In this document: positions 63,079-64,000 of the stretch, piece by piece
Position numbering within the stretch: the stretch's first letter is position 1
How the letters are laid out: the number at the start of each line of letters is the position of its first letter
Assembly: GCF_004745945.1 (NCBI RefSeq)
Contig: NZ_SRLE01000004.1
Location: 62,001-126,000, forward strand
Origin: Mangrovimicrobium sediminis
GTDB taxonomy: Bacteria > Pseudomonadota > Gammaproteobacteria > Pseudomonadales > Halieaceae
Length of the DNA: 64,000 nt
Direction of reading: 5' to 3'
The notes under the pieces: generated by a model
The model's database searches: none
Seen by the model: the letters and a program-made list of their open reading frames with translations, nothing else
Told to the model about the DNA's origin: nothing
Position numbers and translations under genes: made by a program

Positions 63079-64000
63079 TCACTGCTGTGCGGTGGCGCCG
63101 GCTCCCTCGATAAACGCTTCGATGCTCTCCAGCACCTGATCCGGGTAGAGGCTGAAGGCGGCCACATGACTGCCCCATTTGCCTTTCCAGGCGAGTCCGG
63201 CGCGCTCAGCTTCGGACACAGGGGGGACTTCCAGGTAGCTGATCTGTGGGTTGTCACACGCCACAGCGCGGGCGAACCCGGCCAGCGCTATCGGGTCTTC
63301 CGGGTCCTGTATCAGCAGGGTGGGGGTGCGCATCCGCGTGGCGATCGCCAGCGCCTGTTGCTCGCCCCCGGGCAGGCCGTAGCCGTCAATGGCGACCCGC
63401 GTCGACAGGCCGAACAGGGCCGGCGGCAGCCCGGTCTCGGCCCAGGCGGCCTGGGCCAGCACGCTGGCGGTGTCCAGGGCCGGGTCCAGCAGGATCACGC
63501 CGTCCACCGCCGCGCCGGCCGCCAGGGCCTGCAGCGCGGTGGCGCCGCCCATCGATACTCCCATCACGAATTGCGGCAGGTCCGGGCTGCGCTCGCGCAT
63601 CCAGGCCAGGGCGGCGAGCGCGTCGATTTTCTCCGTGCGCCCGAACTGCAGTCCGCGACCATCGCTGCCAGAGTTGCCGTGGTTGCGCAGGTCGATGGCG
63701 GCGACGGAGATGCCCTGCTCCACCAATGCGCGGTAGAAGTCCAGGCTGCGAAAAAACTCGCTGTTGCGGCTCGAGCCGCCGCCATGCAGGAATAGCAATG
63801 CGGCGCGGGGCCGGGCCGCGGGCATCCACCAGCCGGCGATGGACAGCGCCTCGTCCGCCAGTTCCAGGGTGAAGTCCGTGTAGGCCAGGCCAACATTCGC
63901 AGGTGTCACAGCGATCGTGTGCGGCGGCCGGTAGATCATCTGCCGCGGCGTATACCAGCCGAACACGCCGGCTCCTGCAATGACCAGCACGCTGGCGGCG
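63079..64000 (-). CDS. Alpha/beta hydrolase, 5' end probably outside window
   Basis: Membrane-anchored serine hydrolase. The visible part starts with a hydrophobic helix (LVIAGAGVFGWYTPRQMIYRPP), then the oxyanion motif FLHGGGSSRN, the nucleophile elbow VMGVSMGGATALQ, the acid in IQDPEDPI and the histidine in KWGSHVAAF. A GTG at 63990 is possible, but the frame stays open to the window edge, so the true start is not certain. Convergent with the M28 gene, with 38 bp between. Confidence 0.85.
   Translation of the reverse strand, partial: AASVLVIAGAGVFGWYTPRQMIYRPPHTIAVTPANVGLAYTDFTLELADEALSIAGWWMPAARPRAALLFLHGGGSSRNSEFFRSLDFYRALVEQGISVAAIDLRNHGNSGSDGRGLQFGRTEKIDALAALAWMRERSPDLPQFVMGVSMGGATALQALAAGAAVDGVILLDPALDTASVLAQAAWAETGLPPALFGLSTRVAIDGYGLPGGEQQALAIATRMRTPTLLIQDPEDPIALAGFARAVACDNPQISYLEVPPVSEAERAGLAWKGKWGSHVAAFSLYPDQVLESIEAFIEGAGATAQQ

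Overview
The window is a GC-rich stretch of a gammaproteobacterial chromosome. It starts inside a nitrogen-fixation cluster and then runs through ordinary housekeeping and accessory genes. The order nifS-nifV-cysE-(TPR gene)-nifW-nifZ-nifM-clpX followed by nifF matches the arrangement known from Azotobacter and diazotrophic Pseudomonas. FabY, the PA0069-type radical SAM protein, a RibB with a decayed RibA half, YbjN, TrhP and the Psp system also point to the Pseudomonas/Cellvibrionales side of the Gammaproteobacteria. A marine Halieaceae-like diazotroph would fit, but I infer this from gene content only.

Region 1 (1-8509) is the nif tail. A tightly packed, partly overlapping operon runs from nifS (5' end outside the window) to clpX. 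Between clpX and the convergent nifF lies about 1 kb of rearranged DNA. It is a tandem duplication of roughly 600 bp that carries a broken copy of the 3' end of nifF, a copy of the last 39 bp of clpX, two oppositely oriented 152-bp elements with 31-bp terminal inverted repeats, and an internally deleted remnant of such an element. nifF has a sigma-54-type promoter and two NifA-type upstream sites (TGT-N10-ACA). A small unknown gene (8180) diverges from the same sites.

Region 2 (8506-24700) holds maiA, a TPR-GGDEF diguanylate cyclase, purU, a short-type putA, and a compact operon of response regulator, sensor kinase, cupredoxin, FTR1 permease and envelope protein that looks like a metal-responsive uptake system. 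A patatin-like lipase and a large secreted M6 metalloprotease follow, then a membrane protein.

Region 3 (24798-41614) is mixed metabolism: MscS channel, SDR, YbjN, amino-acid binding protein, nitroreductase, MAPEG protein, ribB, thiolase with an AraC-type regulator, fabY, an acyltransferase of visibly lower GC, an orphan ParA-like ATPase and gabD. A 19-bp inverted repeat element sits between the ribB and thiolase genes.

Region 4 (41706-64000) begins with a phage-shock locus (pspF divergent from a small membrane protein gene, then pspA, pspB, pspC) with a recognisable control region. Next come a radical SAM protein, an AraC regulator, a tandem universal stress protein, a candidate small RNA, ppk with a possible PHO box, trhP, several membrane and peptidase genes, a HerA-like ATPase, a WYL regulator, VOC proteins, a LOG protein and an alpha/beta hydrolase that runs off the end. 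Short imperfect tandem repeats with periods of about 15, 18 and 21 bp lie in three intergenic gaps. No rRNA, tRNA, CRISPR array, transposase or prophage was recognised.
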